Of a DNA stretch of 64,000 nucleotides, positions 17,379 through 24,932 are shown piece by piece. Origin of the DNA: Rhodoblastus sp963703385 (GTDB lineage: Bacteria > Pseudomonadota > Alphaproteobacteria > Rhizobiales > Beijerinckiaceae). Position 1 is the first letter of the stretch; each line of letters opens with the position of its first letter. Both the position numbers and the translations under genes were made by a program. The notes below the pieces were generated by a model. The model ran no database searches and was not told where the DNA came from. It saw only the letters and a program-made list of their open reading frames with translations. The stretch is from assembly GCA_963703385.1 (NCBI GenBank), contig OY969816.1, positions 248,001-312,000 on the forward strand, given 5' to 3'.

Positions 17379-18664
17379 CAATCGCGGGCGCGATCTTGGA
17401 TAAGACGGTTGGCGGCGGCGGGCGTATCGTGTTGGTGGCGGCGTTGTTGTGCCAAATTGTGGCGGTCGCCGCCGCCTCGACCGAAAGACCGTCCGCCCCC
17501 CAATTCCATGTCCACGCCGGCGACGTGATCGAGGTCGCTGTCGCGGGCCTGCCCGAACTGCGCATGCGCGGCAGCGTTCAACCGGATGGAATTGTCACGT
17601 TCCCTTTGTTCGGAGATCTGGAGGTCGCCGGACTGAGCACGGCGCAGTTGCGTGAGGCGGCGCAGAACCAGTTCGCCCACAAGATTTACCGCCTGCGAAC
17701 GAATGATGGACGCGAAGTTCCAGTCGTCATCCAGGCAGAAGAAGTGAGCGCCTCCGTCGTGGAATATGGCCCGATCTATATCGACGGCGATGTGGCCAAG
17801 CCAGGCGCGGTGACCTTCCGGCCGGGGATAACGGCTCGGCAGGCCATCGCTTTGGCGGGCGGCGTCGAAATTGCGGCCTTGCGCTCAGGCAATCCGTTGG
17901 CGGAGACGTCGGCTGCGCGAAGCGAGTTGCAGTCGGTCAATGTCAAGCTGGCTGAAGCTGAAGCGCAAGCGGCGGAACTCGCGACCGAATTGCGCGGCGG
18001 CAACCACCTCGACGGGTTCTCTCCACAAGGTTTGGGCGTACCCGCAGCGCAATTGGACCAGATCGCCCAGGACGAAAGCAACGTCGTTCAGGCGCGCATG
18101 GCGGATTACACCCGGCAGCAGCAATTCCTGCAGGCGTCCGTCGCAACGATCACCAATCGCACGGCGGTGCTCCAGAAACAGCAGAAGGCGGAAGAAGAGG
18201 GCGCGCGCGCTGACGACGACGATTTGCAGAAGATGATTGAACTGCTCAAGCGCGGCAATGTTGCGAATCCGAGGGTTCTGGAAGCGAGAAGGGCGCTGCT
18301 CATGTCGCAGACCCGCTCGTTGCAGGTCGCCGACGGTTTGCTCCAGCTGACGATGCAGTCTGGGGATTTATCGCGTCAGCTGCAACATTTGCAGGATGAC
18401 CACAGGGCGGAATTGCTGAAGGAGGCCCAGGAAACGCAGGCGACGCTGGCTGAATTGAAAGTCAAGCGCGACGCGGCTCGCGAGCGGCTCAATCTTTTTG
18501 CGATGTCGCGCGCGCGTCTCTCGGTGGACCGGCCGTCGAGCGTGGAGGTTGCTCTGGTGAGGGATCAGCGCAACGGGAAGTCGACGCGCGAAACGATCGA
18601 TGGCGACTATCCACTCGAACCGGGCGACGTCATCGAAGTCGCGGTGATAGCGGTGGAGAACTAG
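17375..18664 (+). CDS. Polysaccharide export protein, Wza/ExoF type
   Basis: 429 residues. An N-terminal hydrophobic stretch (IVLVAALLCQIVAVAAAS) looks like a Sec signal with no lipobox Cys at the cleavage site. A poly_export domain follows (HVHAGDVIEVAVAGLPELRMRGSVQPDG...), then an SLBB-like domain (GPIYIDGDVAKPGAVTFRPG). A long predicted coiled coil spans about residues 190-370. The C-terminus returns to a YPLEPGDVIEVAV motif, a split arrangement seen in ExoF-like proteins. It probably forms or supports the outer-membrane/periplasmic export channel. Translationally coupled to the dehydratase gene. No Wzc-type kinase follows. Confidence 0.82.
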   Translation: MTIAGAILDKTVGGGGRIVLVAALLCQIVAVAAASTERPSAPQFHVHAGDVIEVAVAGLPELRMRGSVQPDGIVTFPLFGDLEVAGLSTAQLREAAQNQFAHKIYRLRTNDGREVPVVIQAEEVSASVVEYGPIYIDGDVAKPGAVTFRPGITARQAIALAGGVEIAALRSGNPLAETSAARSELQSVNVKLAEAEAQAAELATELRGGNHLDGFSPQGLGVPAAQLDQIAQDESNVVQARMADYTRQQQFLQASVATITNRTAVLQKQQKAEEEGARADDDDLQKMIELLKRGNVANPRVLEARRALLMSQTRSLQVADGLLQLTMQSGDLSRQLQHLQDDHRAELLKEAQETQATLAELKVKRDAARERLNLFAMSRARLSVDRPSSVEVALVRDQRNGKSTRETIDGDYPLEPGDVIEVAVIAVEN

Positions 18665-18764
18665 AGCATTTTTTGTTCCTTACGCATCGGAAGAATGCTC
18701 TAGCTCATTGTTTCAACGCATATTCTTGTCCAAAAAGTCTGCAACTTTTTGGGAATATGCTCTA
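18661..18764. repeat. REP-like double hairpin, copy 1
   Basis: First stem CTAGAGCATT (18661-18670) with AATGCTCTAG (18694-18703). Second stem GCATATTC (18718-18725) with GAATATGC (18753-18760), containing CAAAAAGT/ACTTTTTG. It begins at the stop codon of the export gene and may act as its terminator. Related copies lie at 18918, 45750 and 51937. Confidence 0.75.
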
Positions 18765-18917
18765 ACCTCGCCAAGATCTGAAAGCCGGCGCCGAGAAGCC
18801 TAAGCCGGAATCGGCGCAGGCGCTGAAACGGGGGAACTGGCGCGACCCCTTATCGCGCCATGACAAGCGCGTCGGTAAACTGCAGAGTCGAACCCGCTGT
18901 GCACTTTCGTTGTTTTG

Positions 18918-18966
18918 ACGGATATTCCGATCCGAAAAGTCGATCAACTTTTCGGGAATATGCTCC
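18918..18966. repeat. REP-like hairpin, copy 2 (second half only)
   Basis: GATATTCCGATCCGAAAAGT and its partner ACTTTTCGGGAATATGCTCC form a stem like the second hairpin of the other copies. The first (GAGC...GCTC) hairpin is absent. The surrounding 18770-19156 stretch has no credible gene. Confidence 0.6.
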
Positions 18967-19156
18967 ACGCGGGGCGGCCGCGGCGTCGATGTCGGCGGGG
19001 GGCGTTCATGAACCACCCTCATGTCGCCAGCGCGCGAATGTTGCTCGCCGCACGGAAACAAACAATTAAATCGAAGCCCGCGAGGCCCCGTTGGAGACTC
19101 GCAGGCCCCATCAATCGCCTGAAGCTATCGGTTCCCTGCCGGGATCAGCGGGGGGG

Positions 19157-19975
19157 TCAACGTGACCGCAAAGCGGGAACGGAAAAGTCCAGCTTTGAAC
19201 CGGCCTTCTCGCCGCGCGGTGTTTCCTTGGCCAATTGAGCGCCCTTGACGGCGACCTCGGTGCGATTGCGCGCGTGCAGCTTTTTCATGATGTGGCGGAC
19301 ATGGACTTTCACTGTGCTCTCGCACATGTTCAACTCATAAGCGATGACCTTGTTCGGCTTGCCTTCACGGATCGCTTGGATCACCGAGAGCTCGCGGTTG
19401 GTCAGGCCGCCCTGCCCAACGCCGCCGCCGTTGTCGGGCGCAGGCGGCTGTTGCGCCGCTAAAAGGCATTGAGGCGGCACATAAATTCCACCTGCTCCGA
19501 CGAATTTGATCGCCTCGATGAAAATATCAAAGGCCGCGCTCATCGAAATGAAGCCGTTGGCGCCCTGGGCCAAGGCCTTCAAGGCGTCTTCAGGATGGTC
19601 GGCTTTCGCCAGGACGATGCTGCGCAACGACGGCTGGAAAAACTCCAGCGTCGCGAATTCAGCGTCAACTTCCTCCCCGGATAGGGAAACGATCGATAAC
19701 AACACGACGATCGAACCGGCATCGATGTCGAGCCGAAGCAAATCGGCCAAACTCGCACAGCCATGCACGGCGTGAAAGCCCGCGTTGACGATACTACGCT
19801 GCAGGCAGTCGCGAAAAAAGAGGTTGCGCTCGATAATGATGATCGCCTCGGGGGCGCGCGATTTTGCCCGATGGTCGTTCATGGTCCGCTCGTCGGCAGC
19901 TTTGCTCTCGGCGCCGCCAACAGAAGACGGTTGATCCGATCCGCTGTCGGATGTCGACAATTCCATGTAAAACAT
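19157..19975 (-). CDS. LuxR/NarL-type regulator with pseudo-receiver domain
   Basis: About 272 residues from ATG 19975, just after a strong GGGGAGGAGG; ATG 19966 is an alternative with better spacing. The C-terminal LuxR helix-turn-helix is clear (LTNRELSVIQAIREGKPNKV, ESTVKVHVRHIMKKLHARNR). The N-terminal half follows a receiver-domain pattern but lacks its active site. The acidic pair is IERN, the phosphoacceptor position lies in VVLLSIVS with no Asp, and the Lys position reads GFISMS. It may therefore be controlled by expression or partner binding. It could control the adjacent polysaccharide genes (inference from position). Confidence 0.82.
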   Translation of the reverse strand: MFYMELSTSDSGSDQPSSVGGAESKAADERTMNDHRAKSRAPEAIIIIERNLFFRDCLQRSIVNAGFHAVHGCASLADLLRLDIDAGSIVVLLSIVSLSGEEVDAEFATLEFFQPSLRSIVLAKADHPEDALKALAQGANGFISMSAAFDIFIEAIKFVGAGGIYVPPQCLLAAQQPPAPDNGGGVGQGGLTNRELSVIQAIREGKPNKVIAYELNMCESTVKVHVRHIMKKLHARNRTEVAVKGAQLAKETPRGEKAGSKLDFSVPALRSR

Positions 19976-20620
19976 TGCCTCCTCCCCACAAGCGCCAAAC
20001 AGCGAGCCCAGATGCGTTCTCAATTAATCACTATTAACTTGCACAACCACGGCATGGTTGCCGTCAACATACATAACATATTCAAATACGCCGATATGAA
20101 AACATGAATAAGCGCACCATTGGTTTAAATCAATGCTAACCATCGCCAAAAGCACTACAGCAACTCATAACTACGCCACGGAAAGGTGAAAAAATAAACA
20201 GACAACTCGGATAAGATAAGTACCTCCAAAGGAGTATACGGCAACCATGATTTTGTGCGAAAGTGGTACAATCCGTGCGCTGAATCTCGCCGTCGGGCGC
20301 TAAAAAAATCTCGGGCCACGGCCGTCAAACGACGAATTTGCGACACTGCCCTTGTTCAGTCAAGGATTTGTTTCAATTTTGACATATCTGGAAATCACAG
20401 AATCGGTGAAAATATGCCCGCTCGGCGCTTCGGGTCGGGCTAACTTTCTGGAAGCGCTGGAAATTCCCAATCGTACAAGCCGGCTGGACACGACTCGAAT
20501 AGCAAACGCTATTGTGAGCGATCGCGCTATATGTTTCCTGACTGGGTATTTATACGTAGGGCCAGTGCAACTATCTGATTTTCCGACCGTTTTAATCTGA
20601 ACGAGTCGGGTGTGGCGCGA
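19976..20620. other. AT-rich intergenic region, no gene seen
   Basis: Noticeably more AT-rich than the window average, especially 20030-20250. Short open readings show no family resemblance. It probably contains the promoter of the LuxR-type regulator. The AT bias suggests foreign or decayed DNA next to transposase relics. Confidence 0.4.
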
Positions 20621-20639
20621 AGGGGTAGTTTCGCGCCAG

Positions 20640-21128
20640 GATTGCAAAAAATGGTGAGTCGTCAGTATCGCTTGCTGCGTCAGATGCTTGGCCGTGCATC
20701 AATGTGAGGGAGCGGGACGCCATCCCGGTTGGTCCGCGCGTGGATTTTGGTCGTGAAGCCAACGCGCGAACGGCCAAGAGCGTTTCTCTCAATCGCCCTT
20801 ATTCCTGCGGCCGGCCGGTGGCGCGCCCGGATGATGGCGGGATCGATCCAGTGCATCGTGTCGTCGCCCGCCTCGCTTTCGGCGAGGGGCGTCCGGCACC
20901 AGGTCCCAGAGGCCCACCTGGTTCAAACGTCGATATCGTCGAAAAACCGAATTCCCCGCGTCGCAGTCAGCCGGAAGATCGCGCCACGGGGCTCCGGGGC
21001 GCGCGATCCAGACGATCGCATCCGGCGCCATCCGATCGTCGCGCGGCGGACGGCCGTCATCCGGCTGGTTTTCCACGACAAAGGGCGCGAAGAACGCCTA
21101 CTCCTCATCCGACAGGCGATCCCGAATC
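20640..21128 (-). pseudogene. Decayed IS5-family transposase
   Basis: Minus-strand fragments in different frames match an IS5-type transposase in order: RLSDEE-stop-AFFAPFVVENQP (near 21125-21065, with an in-frame TAG), DDGRPPRDDR and DAIVWIARPGAPWRDLPADC, then FTTKIHARTNRDGV and LTLMHGQASDAASDT near 20680-20760. At least one stop and more than one frameshift. Not functional. Confidence 0.75.
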
Positions 21129-21436
21129 AAAGCTGGAAACCTGCGAAAACCACGCAACGACGGTTTTTGGAGGTTTCCAGCTGCTCCCTCCAAAGAGCGG
21201 CTATGAATGACGCCTCGCGAAAATTGGAAATCCAGTTTGTCGACGTACCCCAGGCAACCGAACGATAAATGCGCAATAATTTATATTAAACAAAAGCCTT
21301 TCAGTTGACTTAAATTGGCCTTAGTTTGTTAGCCTTTATTAAGGTTGAGCTATTTTAACGGGGCCGTTTGGTTATTTTTGTGTTATTCTTCTTTACCGTA
21401 ATGCTTTCGGCAACTTCCGTACGGATGCATCGACCT

Positions 21437-21458
21437 CCATACGGATAAAGCCGTATGG
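21437..21458. promoter_or_regulatory. Inverted repeat CCATACGG-N6-CCGTATGG
   Basis: Perfect 8-bp arms with a 6-nt spacer, about 155 bp upstream of the receiver-like gene at 21613 and downstream of an AT-rich stretch. A second partial CGTACGG lies at 21418. Could be an operator for a dimeric regulator or an mRNA hairpin. The remaining 21131-21612 region holds no gene that I can recognise. Confidence 0.4.
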
Positions 21459-21612
21459 CGGTTGGCTAAAGATGGGGCGCCGCGACATGAGGCGTTCGTG
21501 ATAATTTTACGGAAGAAGCCAGCGACCGTCGCAACCCTCATCAAGCAACAGGAACATCGAGCCTGTGGATTTTCGCTACGGATCTGACGATCGAGAAAAT
21601 GACGGAAGAACC

Positions 21613-21984
21613 ATGTGCCTGGCGCTTGTGATCGAGGACGAACCTGAACTCGCCGGATTCGTCGTCGGCGCGTTTCGCCACCTCAGCTTTGAGGCCGTGG
21701 CCGTCGAGTCGGTCGAACGCGCCATCGAACTTATGGAGCGCACAGACAGGGTCGCCGTGGCCTTTGTTAACCTCTCCGCGCAAGGCCAACTGCAGGCTTT
21801 AGTGACAACAATCGCTTCGCGATGGCCGCGGGTCAAAATGATCGTCCTGTCGTCACAAGCCGAGGACATGAGGCGACTTCCACCGGCTTTTTTCATCACC
21901 AAGCCGACCAGCGGCGCCATCCTCATGGCGGTTCTGAAGCGGGTGGCTCTGGAAACCGGGAAGGCGCGCGGCTTCCTCCAATGA
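21613..21984 (+). CDS. Stand-alone receiver-like protein lacking the phosphoacceptor Asp
   Basis: 123 residues from ATG 21613 (preceded by GGAAGAA; a GTG at 21565 is an alternative). CheY-like pattern: LALVIEDEPELAGFVVGAF keeps the acidic pair. AVAFVNLSAQG has Asn where the phosphorylated Asp should be. MIVLSS carries the conserved Ser, and FITKPTSGAILM keeps the Lys-Pro. With Asp changed to Asn it would not be phosphorylated in the usual way. No kinase or output domain is adjacent. It sits between transposase relics. Confidence 0.72.
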   Translation: MCLALVIEDEPELAGFVVGAFRHLSFEAVAVESVERAIELMERTDRVAVAFVNLSAQGQLQALVTTIASRWPRVKMIVLSSQAEDMRRLPPAFFITKPTSGAILMAVLKRVALETGKARGFLQ

Positions 21985-22013
21985 GCGCGGTGAAAAATGC
22001 GCCTTGGTGATCT

Positions 22014-22400
22014 AGGCGACGAACAATCTCTCCGATGAAAGAACCGAGCTGCTGATCGACGACCGCTTGTCCTTCATGCGTTTTCTGGGCTTGGGCCTTT
22101 CCGATCGGATTTCCGACGCGCACGATCTGGCGGTTTCGCACGAAACTCACCAGGGCGGGGGTCATCCAGGCTCTGTTTGATCGGCTCGACAGCGCGCTTC
22201 GGACGGCCGGCTCTGTCGCCATGTGGGGGCAGATGGTCGAGGCCGACCTGATCGCCGCGCCCAAACAGCGCAACACGCGCGAAGAAAATGAGATGATCAA
22301 AACAGGCCGCGTTGCTGACGGCTGGATGAAGAAACCCGCCAAATTGCGACACAAGCACCGCGACGCCCGCTGGGCGACCCGGCGCCGCCGGTGGCGGAAG
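22014..22400 (+). pseudogene. Decayed IS5-group transposase fragment
   Basis: Plus-strand pieces in two or more frames: LLIDDRLSFMRFLGLGLSDR, DAHDLAVSHET, then LFDRLDSALRTAG, and IAAPKQRNTREENEMIK, with KPAKLRHKHRDARW after it. This order matches IS5-group transposases (DRLSFMRFLGL..., APKQRN). Frameshifts and missing ends show it is inactive. From 22400 to 22836 I see no gene. Confidence 0.7.
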
Positions 22401-22836
22401 GATTGCCGGCGATGCTGGCGCTCGAGCTATCGGCGTCCGTGAGATTCGAAGTGGCCGACCCGCCGTTGACGATGGCCATCGCATCGACGACCTCATCGAA
22501 ACCTACGGCGCGGCGCCGCTGACCCCGGATGAGCGGGCCCCCTGACGATCGACGTCATTCGTCGCAATAGCGCCGCGGTCAAAGTCCGCCGGGCTCAATA
22601 TATTGTGAGCGTGTTCACGGAAACGGGGGGCGACCTTCAACCCCTTGCACGCGGCTTGCGCGGCTTGGCGGAGCAAGGGCGTCTGGAGGGAGACGCGAGC
22701 GGCGTCTCCTGTTTGGATGGAGACGCGGCCCAGACCCGGGAGGAGGCTCAACCGCGACGACGGCGGTCAAGCCTTGAGGAGGCTCGCCGGTCCAAACCCG
22801 CCGCCGCGGCGTTCATTCGAGGCCGCGATCGCCGCA

Positions 22837-23283
22837 CTATTGAATCGACGCCATGGCGACGCGTTCGAAATCATGGCCGGTGACCAACGGCTCGGTCTGC
22901 GCCACCATGAAGACGTCGCCTTGCGACGAATTCTGCCAGGCGATCAGCTGCGAGATGATTCCATTGGCGCGATTGAGCGAGGCGTCGTCCGAGACGCGCG
23001 GAAAATAGCCCTGCGCCGCGCTGCCGGTCGACATTTGCGCCACTTCCACGAAACCGGCGTTAGCGGATTTGGCTTGAGCCAGTTGATAGGCGTCGCCTTG
23101 GGGCGAATTCAGCCAGGCGATTCTCTCGGTGAGAACGCCAAGATTGGCGTTCAGGGTCGGATCGTTTGATACCGGCGGGCCGAAGCCAACGCCGTGTCCC
23201 GGCGTCGCCGAAAACTCGCCGGCCACGGCGGCGAGCGACAGACCGGACGCCGCGAGGATGAGAGCGATATGTCGTTTCAACAT
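22837..23283 (-). CDS. Exported hypothetical protein, 148 residues
   Basis: Start ATG 23283 with AGGAGGG a few bases upstream. Signal peptide MLKRHIALILAASGLSLAAVAG. The mature protein has two related halves: DPTLNANLGVLTERIAWLNS followed by PQGDAYQLAQA, and DASLNRANGIISQLIAWQNS followed by SQGDVFMVAQT, so it looks like an internal duplication of about 65 residues. No family recognised. Probably periplasmic. Confidence 0.65.
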   Translation of the reverse strand: MLKRHIALILAASGLSLAAVAGEFSATPGHGVGFGPPVSNDPTLNANLGVLTERIAWLNSPQGDAYQLAQAKSANAGFVEVAQMSTGSAAQGYFPRVSDDASLNRANGIISQLIAWQNSSQGDVFMVAQTEPLVTGHDFERVAMASIQ

Positions 23284-23399
23284 TTGACCCTCCTGACATC
23301 GCCCATGGGCGGCGCGGAAGCGGCTCCAAAGCCGCAGACGTTCGCTATTCTTAACGCCGAACGGAGAGTTTCGTTCCGCTTGCCCTTTTTCTGAACTCG

Positions 23400-23625
23400 G
23401 TGACTTTGCAAAGTCACGGTTTGGCCTGAGGGCAGACCCCCGGCGGGGATGTCGCCGCCGAAACAGGGCTGGACCAGCGCATGTGTGTCGCAATGGTTGC
23501 GGATCGCCATCACCTTGCCGCCGCGGATCCTGAACAGATGGCGCCATTCGCCCTCGAAGTGGACGCCGGTCGGCCTCATGCGGCCGATTGACAGTCTGGA
23601 GTCTGCCGTGAAATCCTCAATGCCG
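23400..23625 (-). pseudogene. Possible SnoaL/NTF2-like protein, C-terminal fragment
   Basis: Minus-strand reading EDFTADSRLSIGRMRP, FEGEWRHLFRIRGGKVMAIR and NHCDTHALVQPC resembles the end of SnoaL-like polyketide-cyclase/NTF2-fold proteins. A stop lies just upstream in frame and there is no N-terminal half, so this is probably a remnant. Confidence 0.4.
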
Positions 23626-23651
23626 TATCGTGTTCAAGCCAGGGATGCGCA

Positions 23652-23978
23652 ATGCCCGTCTCCTCTTCGCCGAACAGCGGCTTTGCCTCGTTTTCCGAGT
23701 TTTATCCGTCCTATCTCGGTCAACACGCCAACCGCGCTTGCCGCCGAATGCATTTCGTTGGCGCGACGCTCGCGTTATTCTGCCTCGTCGCCCTGGCGCT
23801 GAGCGGTGGAGTCCTGTGGTGGTTGCTGGCCGCGCTCGGCGTCGGCTACGGCTTCGCCTGGGCAGGAAATTTCTTTTTCGAGAACAACCGGCCGGCGACA
23901 TTCAAATATCCTGTTTACAGTCTTATGGGCGACTGGGTGATGTGGTGGGACATCCTGCGCGGACGCATTGCGTTCTGA
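23652..23978 (+). CDS. Mpo1-like (DUF962) membrane protein
   Basis: 108 residues: FASFSEFYPSYLGQHANRAC, RRMHFVGATLAL, then a hydrophobic pair of helices, GYGFAWAGNFFFENNRPATF, and KYPVYSLMGDWVMWWDILRGRI. This is the complete DUF962/Mpo1-like pattern. Yeast Mpo1 is an iron-dependent dioxygenase acting on 2-hydroxy fatty acids; two family His residues are present here (in GQHAN and RMHFVG), while the family's later GHFFFE His is Asn in this protein (GNFFFE). Function in bacteria is not settled. Stand-alone gene on the plus strand. Confidence 0.82.
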   Translation: MPVSSSPNSGFASFSEFYPSYLGQHANRACRRMHFVGATLALFCLVALALSGGVLWWLLAALGVGYGFAWAGNFFFENNRPATFKYPVYSLMGDWVMWWDILRGRIAF

Positions 23979-24229
23979 GCGCCAGCGCCGAGGTCGCGCA
24001 TAACCGGAGACGCCTCAAGTTTCGGCGCTCACGGAACGCCTTCGCCGACGCCAGGATGACAGCTGCGCTCCTCGATCGCCTGACCCATCACTGCCCATCG
24101 CCGAAACCGGCAATGGCAGCTTCCGCTTCAAAGCGAGCGCCGCAGCATCAAGAGGACGAAAGGAGAACACCAAAAACTTGACCCCCGCCTGACCATCAAA
24201 CCATAAATCCAGGTGGGTCGATTCTCAGT

Positions 24230-24547
24230 GAAAATGCCGGTTCGGTTCCTCGCGCAAAGCGACAGGCAGCGCCTTCTCGGCCATCCGGCGCGGCTGGAGA
24301 AAGCCCGAAAAAAGCTGCCGTGGCGCAATTTCGGGATGCGCAGTTCGACCGCGCCGGCTCGCCTCTCCCGGTCGCGCGCCCGATAGCCCTTGCGCCGGGC
24401 GAGGCGCTCCGGACTGTTCTCGCCATAGCCGGCGCCAGTCAGCCCAGCGACCGCGATCTCCACCAACCGCTCGGCGGCAAAACCGATCATCTCACCCAAG
24501 ATCTCGGCGGCGGGGGCCTGTTCCACCAGCGCGCGCAGGTTCGTCAT
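24230..24547 (-). pseudogene. IS256-family transposase, N-terminal fragment
   Basis: Minus strand from ATG 24547: MTNLRALVEQAPAAEILGEM, IGFAAERLVEIAVAGLTGAG, RRAGAVELRIPKLRHGSFF. After a frameshift the same gene continues as LQPRRMAEKALPVALREEPN and then stops. This matches the N-terminal DNA-binding part of IS256/Mutator transposases. The catalytic domain is missing. From 24548 to 24932 there are only short, possibly IS3-derived traces. Confidence 0.7.
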
Positions 24548-24932
24548 CTCAGCGGTGGTTTCCTTGATCGCGTTGATGTTCGCAACCCAACTCCGACCGC
24601 AGAAATCGTCGACGACCAAAGCAAGCCGCTCGTTCGCTACCGCGCTATCATGAGCGCGCTTCGCAAGCGGCTTGCTCCAACTCAGCCACCCCACCAGTGG
24701 AGACGCGACCAAGATGGATGCCCCGATCGGCGGCAAGCAGCCCTAGATCGAACGGCAAGTTCGGGCCCGACGCCGGCCACTGGCCAATACGGCGAGAACA
24801 GGTCGGTCGCCGGCGTCGCCCCTGTCCGGCAGAGATTATGTCCGAAGCCGTCATTTCGCCGTCGCGGCGGCAACCCCTGCGACCGGCGGCCAGGAATGCC
24901 GCCGTCGCGCCTTTTGAGACGTGCTTTTTCAA

